Positions 35,641 through 44,125 of a DNA stretch of 57,453 nucleotides are shown here, one piece after another. A program made the position numbers and the translations under genes. The notes beneath the pieces are model-generated. The model was given only the letters and a program-made list of their open reading frames with translations, was not told the origin of the DNA and did no database searches. The stretch is from Clostridiales bacterium (GTDB lineage: Bacteria > Bacillota > Desulfotomaculia > Desulfotomaculales > VENG01), in contig JAIPEW010000020.1 of NCBI GenBank assembly GCA_021736985.1, forward strand, positions 1 through 57,453, in the 5' to 3' direction. Numbering within the stretch: the stretch's first letter is position 1; every line of letters starts with the position of its first letter.

Positions 35641-35734
35641 TCTGCAGGAGGTTTTTTGTTTTAACTTATAGAAAATAAAAAAAATAATAGTACTATAATC
35701 AGGTTAGCATGTAAGAAAGGAGTTATACTAATAC

Positions 35735-36064
35735 ATGGAAAAAGAGCTGATGCTGGCATTAATCGGTGGATACTCACTTTTTATAGTTATTGCACTTATA
35801 GTAATTATATATTTTTGGAAAACCAGCAAGTCTTACAGGGATGTTTATTACTGGATTGTTGCCCACCTGTTATTTTTTTCTGCAGCAGTTGTTTTTGGCT
35901 TTAAAGCAATTGATAAATATATGGGTTCAGCCGGGGCCCCTTTTTTAAATAATCTTGTTTATGCAGGAATATTATGGTTTGTAAGTATAGTCTGTTTGCT
36001 GGTAGGAGCTGTAAGGATTAAATCAAAAATGTCTAAGGAAATGAATTCAAATGACGGTTCTTAA
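35735..36064 (+). CDS. Small three-helix membrane protein
   Basis: A 109-residue protein with helices around residues 6-27, 40-58 and 71-93 and a basic, Met/Lys-rich tail. No family recognised. AAAGGAG lies 12 bases before ATG 35735. It is followed by a REP-like site and converges on the ABC transporter operon. Confidence 0.6.
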   Translation: MEKELMLALIGGYSLFIVIALIVIIYFWKTSKSYRDVYYWIVAHLLFFSAAVVFGFKAIDKYMGSAGAPFLNNLVYAGILWFVSIVCLLVGAVRIKSKMSKEMNSNDGS

Positions 36065-36095
36065 CTTGCTCGAGCTTGAAGAAAATTTATCAGTT

Positions 36096-36115
36096 ATTCA
36101 AGTCAAGAACCGTCC
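36096..36115. repeat. REP-like site
   Basis: Twenty bases (ATTCAAGTCAAGAACCGTCC) are identical to 45929-45948. It sits between two convergent genes, as REP elements usually do. Confidence 0.65.
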
Positions 36116-36121
36116 TATAAA

Positions 36122-37144
36122 TTAACCTGCTTTTCGCCAGTCGATAATTTTGCTTGTGAGCAGCCATAATAATCCCCCGGTTAACAGGTAACCCGTAATG
36201 GTGAAAGGCTGGGGCCCAAGGCCGAACCACTTGGCTAAAGCGGGACCTCCTAGCAGTGCAAAGCATATTGTTACTCCCAGCTTAAAAATTCCCTCTAGCT
36301 GGTGAAACATTAAAACTTCCCCGTTATTTTCCATCCTGTTTATGGAAAATAAGTATTGTGTAATCTTATATATTCCTGCAGCAACCAGAACTAGTGTAAT
36401 GTATATAAGTGCCGGGTTATACATGTGAAAAACGTCATCTTCCAGAATGTAAGAGGGGACTGTTAGCAACAATCCAATATCGTTAAATCCCCTGTATAAA
36501 AGAGGGGGGGATACATTAAGCCAGAAATCTGCGTTAATAAATACCATTCCCATAAAACCCATCGGGAAAAATAAAAAAATGAAAGATAACAGCCCGTTTC
36601 CCAGGGTAGTGCCGCTGGCGGTGGAAATTAACATGGTAAAAGTAAATACAAACCCCAACACCAGCACGTTTTGAAAGGCCCAGTTCCAGATGTCTGCTGC
36701 CCCAAATGGATAGTTAATATTTATACCCCATATTAAAATGTTCATGAGCACAGCGTTTAAAATAAATGTAAACAGCAGTAAGCCCAGGCCAACTATAAAC
36801 TTATTGTAAATTATTTCTCGCCGGGAATATGGCATAGCAAGCATTAATTCAAATGTGTTTCGTTCCCTTTCTTGCCCCATCATCACAGCCCCCAGGGCTA
36901 TTACAAATAGCAGGGCCCCAAATTCAATCCCTGAATTGTTAAAGGACAAGAGTTTAGAGATAGAATGCATCCCGTAATCATAAATAACTCTTTCTATATC
37001 ATCGTAGTACTTTTGTATCTCGTTAACCAGGGTTAAACTGCTGAACAGGGTTATAAATCCCAAGAATGAAATGCCTATTCCCCGGCTGTTTTTCCATTCC
37101 TTCCATAAAAGAGTCTTATTGGGCAGCAAACTGGTTAAAATCAT
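36122..37144 (-). CDS. ABC-2 type transporter permease
   Basis: This is a 340-residue membrane protein with about six to seven helices. The early LLWKEWKNSRG motif and GQERERNTFELMLAMPYSRREI loop are characteristic of ABC-2 permeases that work with YtrB-type ATPases. The start is ATG 37144 with GGAGGG eight bases upstream, overlapping the ATPase gene by 29 bases, so translation is coupled. It forms an exporter with the ATPase encoded just before it. Substrate unknown; YtrA-type operons in Bacillus respond to cell-wall antibiotics. Confidence 0.85.
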   Translation of the reverse strand: MILTSLLPNKTLLWKEWKNSRGIGISFLGFITLFSSLTLVNEIQKYYDDIERVIYDYGMHSISKLLSFNNSGIEFGALLFVIALGAVMMGQERERNTFELMLAMPYSRREIIYNKFIVGLGLLLFTFILNAVLMNILIWGININYPFGAADIWNWAFQNVLVLGFVFTFTMLISTASGTTLGNGLLSFIFLFFPMGFMGMVFINADFWLNVSPPLLYRGFNDIGLLLTVPSYILEDDVFHMYNPALIYITLVLVAAGIYKITQYLFSINRMENNGEVLMFHQLEGIFKLGVTICFALLGGPALAKWFGLGPQPFTITGYLLTGGLLWLLTSKIIDWRKAG

Positions 37145-38018
37145 AACCCAATCCCTCCATCCTGTACACAAAAATATCTTCCAGCGACATATCTATGGTT
37201 TCCAGTAATATGGGCCGGTACTGTTCCAGTTCGGTCATAATCCCGTCCGTATTTTCTTTGAGAACAAAACTATATACCCGGCCATGTTTTTCTACTTTAA
37301 GAAATTCTTTCCTATGCATAAATTCTTCCGGCAGGTCTTCAGTAAATGCGGCCTGGATTTTCCTTATATTTTCCTTCATCTCCTCTAACCTGTCATTGAA
37401 GACTACCTGCCCCTGGTAAATAAAGCCTATATGGTCGCATATTCTTTCCAGTTCATTTAAGTTGTGTGTAGAAATAAATACAGTTGTCTTGTTCTGTGCT
37501 GCTTCGTCCATCAAGATGTTTAAAAGCTGCCGGCGCAGCACCGGGTCCAGCCCGGAAGTAGGCTCATCCAGCACAAGCACGGAGGGATTTATAGAGAGGT
37601 TCAGCAGTACCGCCAGCTGTGTGCGCATACCCTTGGACAGTTTCTTTACTTTTTTATCCTCCGGGAGTTCAAAAATACGGTACAGTTCTGCAAATCTTTC
37701 TTGATTCCAATTTTTATATGTTTTCCTGTAAAGCTTTATCATGTCCCTGACTTTAAAATTAGGATAATAACTTTGATAGTCTGCTACATATCCAATAGAG
37801 TTTTTTATGGCGGGATTTTGTTGGACATTTTGCCCGCCTGTAATTACCTGGCCTTTGTCAGGTATTAAGATCCCCATCATTATTTGAATCAGGGTAGTTT
37901 TACCAGCCCCGTTGGGCCCTACCAGGCCAAATATGGTGCCTTGTTCTACGTGAAGGTCTATATCTTTAAGTACTTCTAATTCCTGAAAATATTTTGCTAT
38001 ATTCTCTATGTGGATCAA
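37116..38018 (-). CDS. ABC transporter ATP-binding protein (YtrB-like)
   Basis: This is a 300-residue ATPase: Walker A GPNGAGKTT near residue 36, Q-loop region VADYQSYYPNF, a degenerate signature KLSKGMRTQL, Walker B VLVLDEPTSGLDP, and the switch His in FISTHNLNE. The last 80 residues form the usual extra domain of exporter ATPases. The start is TTG 38018 with GGGGAGGG six bases upstream; it overlaps the GntR gene by four bases. It supplies energy to the ABC-2 permease. Confidence 0.9.
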   Translation of the reverse strand: MIHIENIAKYFQELEVLKDIDLHVEQGTIFGLVGPNGAGKTTLIQIMMGILIPDKGQVITGGQNVQQNPAIKNSIGYVADYQSYYPNFKVRDMIKLYRKTYKNWNQERFAELYRIFELPEDKKVKKLSKGMRTQLAVLLNLSINPSVLVLDEPTSGLDPVLRRQLLNILMDEAAQNKTTVFISTHNLNELERICDHIGFIYQGQVVFNDRLEEMKENIRKIQAAFTEDLPEEFMHRKEFLKVEKHGRVYSFVLKENTDGIMTELEQYRPILLETIDMSLEDIFVYRMEGLGYDFNQFAAQ

Positions 38019-38407
38019 CTTTTACCCTCCCCAATCTTTAATTCCTCCAAAAGCTGCTGTACCAGCTGCATGATTTCATCCTTATTTAACCCCAGGTAAT
38101 AAGTTTCTACCAATGTGTTTCTTAGATTTTCTTTTAACCTATCTAATTTCTCTTTATCTTCGCCAGGTTTATAGTGAGTAGTTACAAAGGTGCCTTTGCC
38201 CCGCAAGGTTTCAATTATCTTTTGCTTTTCCAGTTCTTGATAGGATTTTTGAATTGTATTGGGGTTTATGGTTAGCTGTACAGATAATTCCCGCACTGAA
38301 GGCAGCTTATCTCCAGGTTGCAGAATACCCTTTAAAATAGCTTGCTTTATTTCCTGTATTAATTGCTGGTAAATCGGTATACTGCTCCGCTGGTCAATTT
38401 TAAACAA
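38015..38407 (-). CDS. GntR-family regulator, YtrA subfamily
   Basis: This 130-residue protein has an N-terminal winged helix (IPIYQQLIQEIKQAILKGIL, GDKLPSVRELSVQLTINPNT) and a short C-terminal helical dimerisation tail instead of an effector domain, as in YtrA. It leads the operon and probably represses it from the promoter at about 38420-38475, where TATAGT and ACTATA form a spaced dyad and TTGTTATAG is repeated. Confidence 0.88.
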   Translation of the reverse strand: MFKIDQRSSIPIYQQLIQEIKQAILKGILQPGDKLPSVRELSVQLTINPNTIQKSYQELEKQKIIETLRGKGTFVTTHYKPGEDKEKLDRLKENLRNTLVETYYLGLNKDEIMQLVQQLLEELKIGEGKS

Positions 38408-38423
38408 GTCATCACCACCAAAA

Positions 38424-38470
38424 TTGTTATAGATGAACTAGTTGTTATAGTACACACAGAACATACTATA
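38424..38470. promoter_or_regulatory. Putative GntR operator region
   Basis: Direct repeats of TTGTTATAG (starting at 38424 and 38442) overlap a spaced inverted repeat TATAGT (38446-38451)/ACTATA (38465-38470) just upstream of the GntR gene. An autoregulatory site is likely by position. Confidence 0.45.
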
Positions 38471-38674
38471 TTTCTTTATGTTCTGTCAATATAAATTATT
38501 AATTAAAATTTCTAATTGGAGCCCCGGGTTAGATAGATATAATACTTAATTGCTGCTTTTTCTCTGTTCCATAATACGGTTGTTGTTTACTTTGCATTGA
38601 TGTGTAACATCTTAAATTAAAAATGAATAGTCTACTACTGTATGCAGGCAAATTATAGTAGATGAGGTGTTTTA

Positions 38675-38800
38675 ATGGGTTATGGTGGTTATAGCGGTAG
38701 CGGTAGTGGTGGCGCTGGAATTTTATTCTTGATACTGATTCTGCTCGTATTTGGAACCGGCTTTTTGGGCGGATTCGGGGGTTACAGTGCTGATAAATAA
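38675..38800 (+). CDS. YjcZ-like small Gly-rich sporulation peptide
   Basis: A 41-residue frame: a Gly/Ser/Tyr-rich head (MGYGGYSGSGSGG), one hydrophobic helix (LFLILILLVFGTGFLG), then GGYSADK. This is the layout of the YjcZ/YhgA family of tiny spore-associated membrane peptides. GAGGTG lies seven bases before ATG 38675 and a terminator-like hairpin follows at 38823. Confidence 0.75.
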   Translation: MGYGGYSGSGSGGAGILFLILILLVFGTGFLGGFGGYSADK

Positions 38801-38822
38801 CTAATCAAAGATTGTCTTGATA

Positions 38823-38848
38823 AGAACCCTCCAGAGGGGTTCTATCTT
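38823..38848 (+). terminator. Terminator after the YjcZ-like gene
   Basis: AGAACCCTC pairs with GAGGGGTTCT; the T-run after it is short. Confidence 0.6.
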
Positions 38849-39025
38849 ATATATACAGGTTCAGTGGATCATGGAAAGGCAGAAGTAAACAAGGGGGGAG
38901 ATCTAGCTTTTATTGCATGTAAATTCACTGCTTCACGCCCAAGTCATTGTTTGGAATAAATGGTAGCTGCATATTGCTAACTGTCATTATAGGCGACTTA
39001 TTATTGTTGACTACTCATTGTTTGT

Positions 39026-39046
39026 CATATAACCTATGGTTATATG
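39026..39046. promoter_or_regulatory. LysR operator (site 1)
   Basis: CATATAACC (39026-39034) and GGTTATATG (39038-39046) form a perfect 9-bp dyad with a TAT centre, ending 13 bases before the GTG of the LysR gene. It shares the ATATAAC/GTTATAT core with site 2 at 41114-41138. Confidence 0.75.
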
Positions 39047-39058
39047 GGGGTGAAGCAG

Positions 39059-39895
39059 GTGAACTTGCAAATGGTACATTACTTTATCCAGATTGCTAAA
39101 CAGCAGAGTTTGTCCAAGGCTGCTGCCAAGCTTTTTATATCACAGCCAGCGCTGAGCAAGCAGATAAAAAAAATGGAATCCATGGTGGGTTACCCATTGT
39201 TTCGTCGCAATTCAAAAGGAATAGAGCTGACTTCGAAAGGTAGGGCTCTATATGAAGATTTGGCCCCACATTTCCAACAAATTCACCAAAAGATAGAAGA
39301 GCATATAGATCATGATACTATCAGGTTTGGCTGTACTCCTTTTGTAAGTTCATATTATCTACTGGAGCATTACCAGGGGTTGAATAGTGCCAATGTAAAA
39401 GTTACTATGATAAAAAATGATAGCGCCCAATTACTGCCGCATCTAGAAGAATATGAGTTGGATGCGGTGATTGTACAGGATATGCCTTCCCATCCTCGAT
39501 TGTACACACAGTTTTTATTCGAGGATGAATTTGTAGCTGCTGTTCCTTCCAATCATCCTTTAGCACAGCAGGAGTTGGTTTCCATTGAAGAATGTTTGGT
39601 CGAAACGATGATTTTACCACCTCCGGCTTCCCCCCTTTATAAACGGGTAATGGACTTGATTGAAAAACATAATGTTATTCCCCTGGAGAGCATTAATACA
39701 CCGCATCTTACCATGTTGGGCTACACATCAATCGGAGTGGGGATAGCTTTTATACCTGGGATTGTATCCAAGCACGTAAAATACCACGGAGTTACCTTTT
39801 TGCCAATTTCCGATCGCCCTTTAATACGCTATATGTATCTGGTTGCGGTAAACCGCTCCATCTTGAATCTACTGACTTATAAGTTATCCGTTTAG
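39059..39895 (+). CDS. LysR-family transcriptional regulator
   Basis: This 278-residue protein has an N-terminal HTH (NLQMVHYFIQIAKQQSLSKAA, FISQPALSKQIKKMESMVG) and a periplasmic-fold effector domain. GTG 39059 with GGGGGTG six bases upstream gives the standard LysR N-terminus; ATG 39044 lies inside the operator and has no ribosome site. A matching operator occurs before itself and in the divergent region of the MFS and siroheme genes, so it probably controls all three. Its last 104 bases overlap the convergent MFS gene. Inducer unknown. Confidence 0.88.
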   Translation: MNLQMVHYFIQIAKQQSLSKAAAKLFISQPALSKQIKKMESMVGYPLFRRNSKGIELTSKGRALYEDLAPHFQQIHQKIEEHIDHDTIRFGCTPFVSSYYLLEHYQGLNSANVKVTMIKNDSAQLLPHLEEYELDAVIVQDMPSHPRLYTQFLFEDEFVAAVPSNHPLAQQELVSIEECLVETMILPPPASPLYKRVMDLIEKHNVIPLESINTPHLTMLGYTSIGVGIAFIPGIVSKHVKYHGVTFLPISDRPLIRYMYLVAVNRSILNLLTYKLSV

Positions 39896-41030
39896 CCCGG
39901 TGTTCATGATACGGCTGGAATAACAGCAATAATCCTAAAAGCAGCCCGGAACCAACAAATAAATAATGGAGAGAAAAATAATTTAGCAGGTAGCCAATAC
40001 TTATTGGAGAGAGAAATTGACCTAATGCCAGTAGAAAAAGCATAATTCCGTTGGCCTCGGCCTGGTGTTCTTTAAATAAGTGTATACCCCATATTACAAG
40101 GAGTGCCGAGAAGGAATAAAATGATATACCAAATACAACTGCAGTGACTCCCTGGGACAATATACTGCAGGAAAAAGGTAGCAGTAATACAGATAAGGAA
40201 AGTAGTAAAGAAACAACATTGTACAAGAACTTGATTGTCAATTTTTTTAGTACATACGCGGTTAACATTGTTGATATACCGCCCAAGCCCACAAAAGACA
40301 TGATAAATTTATTCCATATTAGACTGTCTCCATTTATATTTTGGATTAGCTCAACGGCATACGTAAAGAATGTTCCGGTCCCTAGGCCGAAAATGAAACT
40401 GGCTGTAAAAAAGTATTTACCTGGTTTTAGTAAGGCTTGAATAGATATCTTTGATACAGATCTGGTAGTTTCAAGAGAAATGTAGGCAGGCGCAAGAACT
40501 TTAATCATCCATAAATAGCTGAACAGTGCAATAATACAGAAAATACCCCAGATAAATTTCCAATCATTCCCTAACCAGAATGCCAGGGGCCCGGTCAAAA
40601 AAACTGCCAGTGTAGGGCCGGCATTCATAAAGGAAATAACTCTATCCTGCTCAGATACTGCAATGAGCTTGGTTATAATCTTCGGCATAACTGTCCACAC
40701 GAATCCCCCACTCATGCCCCCGGTAATTATACCTATAGACAATATCCATAATTTGGTTGAAACAGAGACAAGCAGCAACCCGGTTACTGCTATTGCACCG
40801 CCGAGAAAGACGGGGTGTTTTAACCCTTTGTGATCGGCCAACCATATAGCCAGAAAAGTGGCTATTAAATAAGACAGGTGGGGTAGGCTGCCCACCAATC
40901 CACATAATATATGACCTAGTGCAAAGTCAGCCTTGATTTGGGGTAAAAAAGCGCCGTATGTATACCTCGCCAGGCCATATGTTGATGTTACCATTAAAAA
41001 GCCGGGAAGCATTAGGTGTACCGGATGCAT
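39792..41030 (-). CDS. MFS transporter, YbfB/YjiJ type
   Basis: This 412-residue membrane protein has 12 helices, the first with LPGFLMVTSTYGLARYTYGAFLP, typical of the YbfB family, and a positively charged loop ADHKGLKHP between helices 2 and 3. The C-terminal 35 residues are hydrophilic and are read from the strand opposite the end of the LysR gene. GAGAGAGGG lies eight bases before ATG 41030. It is divergent from the siroheme-protein gene with the shared operator between them. Substrate unknown; export of an anion or sulfur compound is possible from context. Confidence 0.8.
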   Translation of the reverse strand: MHPVHLMLPGFLMVTSTYGLARYTYGAFLPQIKADFALGHILCGLVGSLPHLSYLIATFLAIWLADHKGLKHPVFLGGAIAVTGLLLVSVSTKLWILSIGIITGGMSGGFVWTVMPKIITKLIAVSEQDRVISFMNAGPTLAVFLTGPLAFWLGNDWKFIWGIFCIIALFSYLWMIKVLAPAYISLETTRSVSKISIQALLKPGKYFFTASFIFGLGTGTFFTYAVELIQNINGDSLIWNKFIMSFVGLGGISTMLTAYVLKKLTIKFLYNVVSLLLSLSVLLLPFSCSILSQGVTAVVFGISFYSFSALLVIWGIHLFKEHQAEANGIMLFLLALGQFLSPISIGYLLNYFSLHYLFVGSGLLLGLLLLFQPYHEHRAKRITYKSVDSRWSGLPQPDTYSVLKGDRKLAKR

Positions 41031-41113
41031 ATCATTAACCCTCTCTCTTTTATTTAAGACACTTTATAATATAATGTCTAGCTGCTAGAGAAGGGAAATA
41101 CCGTTTTGTTATG

Positions 41114-41138
41114 TTGATATAACCAATAGTTATATCAA
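41114..41138. promoter_or_regulatory. LysR operator (site 2) in the divergent promoter region
   Basis: TTGATATAAC (41114-41123) and GTTATATCAA (41129-41138) form a perfect 10-bp dyad with a CAATA centre. It shares its core with the site before the LysR gene and lies between the MFS gene and the siroheme reductase-like gene. Confidence 0.75.
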
Positions 41139-41275
41139 TTTCTATATATGCGTAGATTTCTTGAGATATAGGAAGGCGAATCCCCTATATATGGATATAA
41201 TTTCGTGTATTATTTGGAATTTCAGGTCCCTTTTATGGAAATAATATGATAGATAAGATCATATTAGGAGGTATC

Positions 41276-42010
41276 ATGTTGGAAGAACAGCGCAATACGT
41301 CAACTAAAATGGATGAGCGTTTTCAACACGGCAATACTGATGAAGATATGATGGCAAAAGGTGCGATTATTCAGCGGGACGGCACGTATGCTATAGCCCC
41401 CCATATTGCGGGCGGTGTAATTACTGATTTTAATATGCTAAGAAAAATGGCTGATGTAGCTGAGAAATACGGGTGTGCTGCCATGAAAGTGACTTCTTCT
41501 CAGCGCATAGCCTTTGTGGGACTGCAAAAAGAAGATGTTGACTCTGTCTGGAATGAACTGGCTATGGAACCCGGAGCTGCTGTCGGTCTTTGCGTGCGAA
41601 GTGTGAAATTTTGCCCGGGCACTACTTTTTGCAGGTTGGGGCAGCAGGATTCTATGGGCCTGGGAAGCCGCCTGGATAAAAAATTTCACGGCATGAATTT
41701 ACCGTCAAAATTTAAAATAGGTATAAGTGGCTGCAGCAATATGTGCATGGATTCTATGCAAATAGATTTTGGTGCTGTGGGTACACCGAAAGGGTATAAA
41801 ATTTATGTAGGGGGAAACGGCGGGCGTAAGCCGCGTTTAGGCGATCTTCTGGCTGAAGAACAAACACCTGAACAAGTAGAAGAAACGCTGGACAAAATAA
41901 TAGATTATTATAAGGCTAGTGCAAAAACCAATGAAAGATTGGGGAGATTTATAGACCGTATTGGCTTGGAGAATTTTAAAGAAGAAGTACTATCCCACCA
42001 GGTTCATTAA
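41276..42010 (+). CDS. Small nitrite/sulfite reductase-like siroheme Fe-S protein
   Basis: This 244-residue protein consists of one ferredoxin-like half-domain (GTYAIAPHIAGGVITDFNML, MKVTSSQRIAFVGL) followed by the siroheme-[4Fe-4S] motif: Cys113-x5-Cys119 (CPGTTFC) and Cys153-x3-Cys157 (CSNMC). Assimilatory enzymes have two such repeats and about 550 residues; this single-repeat form resembles the small clostridial sulfite reductase-like proteins. AGGAGG lies six bases before ATG 41276; an upstream start at 41246 is less likely. It is probably under LysR control with the MFS exporter, so the trio may handle nitrite, sulfite or a related toxic anion (inference). Confidence 0.82.
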   Translation: MLEEQRNTSTKMDERFQHGNTDEDMMAKGAIIQRDGTYAIAPHIAGGVITDFNMLRKMADVAEKYGCAAMKVTSSQRIAFVGLQKEDVDSVWNELAMEPGAAVGLCVRSVKFCPGTTFCRLGQQDSMGLGSRLDKKFHGMNLPSKFKIGISGCSNMCMDSMQIDFGAVGTPKGYKIYVGGNGGRKPRLGDLLAEEQTPEQVEETLDKIIDYYKASAKTNERLGRFIDRIGLENFKEEVLSHQVH

Positions 42011-42041
42011 AAAGCAGTAGCCCTGATAGCATGATTTGCTT

Positions 42042-42097
42042 CCCTGTATAAACAGTTTAAATAATAGAACTGTTTATACAGGGAGGGGCTTTTTATT
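42042..42097 (+). terminator. Strong terminator after the siroheme protein gene
   Basis: A perfect 16-bp stem (42042-42057 with 42068-42083) has a ten-base loop, followed by GGGGCTTTTTA. Confidence 0.85.
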
Positions 42098-42104
42098 ATA
42101 GGAT

Positions 42105-42365
42105 TTTACGGCATATAGAATTCTGGGTGTGGGTGCTAATGTTGGAATTTCATTGGAGTAAATAAAAAATGCAGTGGAGAAAAAAACATCTATAATAAAA
42201 GATATAGCAAGTGGAGCAAAGCAGGCTAACGAAGGAATACATCAGCTTTCAGCAGCAAATGAGCAGATTGTTTTTGCTGTGCAGCAGGTATCCAGCTCTG
42301 CCCAGGAGTTCTCCAATATTGCTAATGATCTGCAAAATATGGTAGATAGGTTTAAGATAAAGTAA
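42105..42365 (+). pseudogene. C-terminal remnant of a methyl-accepting chemotaxis protein
   Basis: One frame reads ILGVGANVGISLE, then TAA (42159-42161), then IKNAVEKKTSIIKDIA and QLSAANEQIVFAVQQVSSSAQ to the end DLQNMVDRFKIK. The last part is the distal signalling bundle and tail of an MCP. The receptor head and most of the signalling domain are missing. It is dead as a receptor. Confidence 0.75.
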
Positions 42366-42383
42366 ATATATGTACCTGGTTTA

Positions 42384-42905
42384 TTAATCTTCATTATTGT
42401 TTTTACGGGGAGTGAGCAATTTATATGCAGGCTGTAGTTTGCCCTGTATAAAATGCTTAATTCCATATTGTTCTAAGGCTATACCGGGAATTAAAATACC
42501 AAGTACTGCTCCAAATACTGCATGGTCCATTAGCAGCATAAGTTTGTTAGACACGCTTAGCGGAGTGTATCTTGATATTCCGAAGGATAACAGCATGCCT
42601 GCCAAAAAAAGCCATACTGCCAGGCCAAAAAAGACACCTTTTTGAACATTTTGTTTTTTGCCTGTTGCTATTAGAAGAACTAAGAATAACAATCCTAAAA
42701 TGCCGCCGATTGTATAGTGTGCTGCAAAACCGATAATCATTCCGCCGGTTGTTGATACTTGATCAGTAGTAATAAAAGTACCTGCGGCTACTTTAGCCAT
42801 ATTAACACCGTTAAATCCCAGTGCAATATATAATCTATCAAATAGATCCTTTATTAATACAGCAAATACTCCAACATAAACAGCTCTTATACTTATATCT
42901 TTCAT
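42384..42905 (-). CDS. Integral membrane protein, unknown function
   Basis: This is a 173-residue protein with four helices, and a basic, hydrophilic C-terminus (KLLTPRKNNNED). AAAGGTG lies seven bases before ATG 42905; the frame extends to 43016 without a ribosome site. It does not match a family I can name with confidence. It is convergent with the MCP remnant and divergent from the DUF3231 gene. Confidence 0.65.
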   Translation of the reverse strand: MKDISIRAVYVGVFAVLIKDLFDRLYIALGFNGVNMAKVAAGTFITTDQVSTTGGMIIGFAAHYTIGGILGLLFLVLLIATGKKQNVQKGVFFGLAVWLFLAGMLLSFGISRYTPLSVSNKLMLLMDHAVFGAVLGILIPGIALEQYGIKHFIQGKLQPAYKLLTPRKNNNED

Positions 42906-43011
42906 ATATATCACCTTTGTATTGTACAAGTTAAATTTTAGTATTATCTTGTTATTAACAAAAAATATATATTTAATGCATGTAATGAAATTATTTAGTT
43001 TAACGTCTGTT

Positions 43012-43040
43012 ACCACCCGCTTTTAACGGGTGGTTCTTGT
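43012..43040. terminator. Orphan terminator hairpin in a divergent region
   Basis: ACCACCCG (43012-43019) pairs with CGGGTGGT (43027-43034), followed by TCTTGTTT. It lies between two divergently transcribed genes, so either it is a leader attenuator of the gene at 43136 or a relic of a lost gene. Confidence 0.6.
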
Positions 43041-43135
43041 TTATATAAGAATTTTAAACTGTTATTAAATTCCTGCAATCTTATTTAGTTTTACAGCAAA
43101 GAATAAAGTAAGTTAGTTCTGAAGGGGTGAAAAAT

Positions 43136-44110
43136 ATGTTTAATTTACCTTCCATTTTTAAAAGGACAGGAAACCAACCCGAAACAATAGACATAGAGAC
43201 TGCTTATAACATATGGTTAATGTTAAAAACCAGGTATGAAAGCATGGAAAATATACATTTTTTAAAAAACTTTGTTCATGACCGTGATTTTGGCATTTAT
43301 ATTAATTCTTTATTGGAAAGCTTTAAAAACCAGGTAGACATCTTGGAAAAAGAGGCGCAAAAATTTAAGATAAAAATACCTGACAGGCCTCCCTCGGAAT
43401 TGGTAACTTCTAAACGTCTGAATATAGTAACCGATAAATTTATATACGGTAGAATAGTAGCAGATTTAAAAAATGAATTAATGTCACTTAACCGTACAAT
43501 GCGAACATCAACAACAAACGACCGTATAAGAGATTTATTTAATAAATTTTTATTAAACCATATGGAAAATTTTGATGAACTTTATAAATACGGCAAGATA
43601 AAAGGTTGGGAAACTATTGTACCTGCATATAAAACGGCTCAAGCAGAAGGGCAAGAACCTCTATCTTTAAATGAAGCATATCATTTATGGGATCATTTAA
43701 ATTTAAGATATGACCAGCTTCAAATAACACAATTTTTTCTGTCATATACGCATGATGCAGATTTAAAGTATATTTTATCTAAAGGAATTGATACGCTTAA
43801 AAAGCAGCTAAGTTACCTGGAACAGCTTGCAGCAGGTTTTGAGATTCCATTACCTCAAAGGCCGCCTGCAAATATAACAGTTCGTGAAGACCTTGAAACG
43901 TTTGAAGACCATTTTATATATCGTAGAGTTTTAGAAGGTATAGTAAGTGCTGTGGATTTGCATCTCAGGGCTGTAGTAGAAACAATAAGAAACGATGAAT
44001 TACGTAATATATTTTTCAATCTTTATAAAGAAGAATTAAATATATACGGGGATTTATTGAGGTACGGGAAAGCCAAGGGATGGACCAGAAAACCCCCGAT
44101 ATATGAATAA
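43136..44110 (+). CDS. DUF3231 protein with two tandem domains
   Basis: This 324-residue protein is built of two similar halves of about 155 residues, each starting with a helix such as AYNIWLMLKTRYES or AYHLWDHLNLRYDQ and ending KYGKIKGWE or RYGKAKGWTRKPP. This is the DUF3231 fold, common in spore formers and often annotated as spore coat or manganese-binding by similarity. The helical bundles resemble ferritin-like proteins. GGGG lies eight bases before ATG 43136; GTG 43127 is less likely. No operon partner. Confidence 0.8.
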   Translation: MFNLPSIFKRTGNQPETIDIETAYNIWLMLKTRYESMENIHFLKNFVHDRDFGIYINSLLESFKNQVDILEKEAQKFKIKIPDRPPSELVTSKRLNIVTDKFIYGRIVADLKNELMSLNRTMRTSTTNDRIRDLFNKFLLNHMENFDELYKYGKIKGWETIVPAYKTAQAEGQEPLSLNEAYHLWDHLNLRYDQLQITQFFLSYTHDADLKYILSKGIDTLKKQLSYLEQLAAGFEIPLPQRPPANITVREDLETFEDHFIYRRVLEGIVSAVDLHLRAVVETIRNDELRNIFFNLYKEELNIYGDLLRYGKAKGWTRKPPIYE

Positions 44111-44125
44111 ATCACTTATTGTGTT

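Noticed and set aside
38401-39058. Search for a CRISPR array in repeat-like AT-rich spacers
   Set aside because: No regularly spaced repeats of 25-40 bases occur here or elsewhere in the window.
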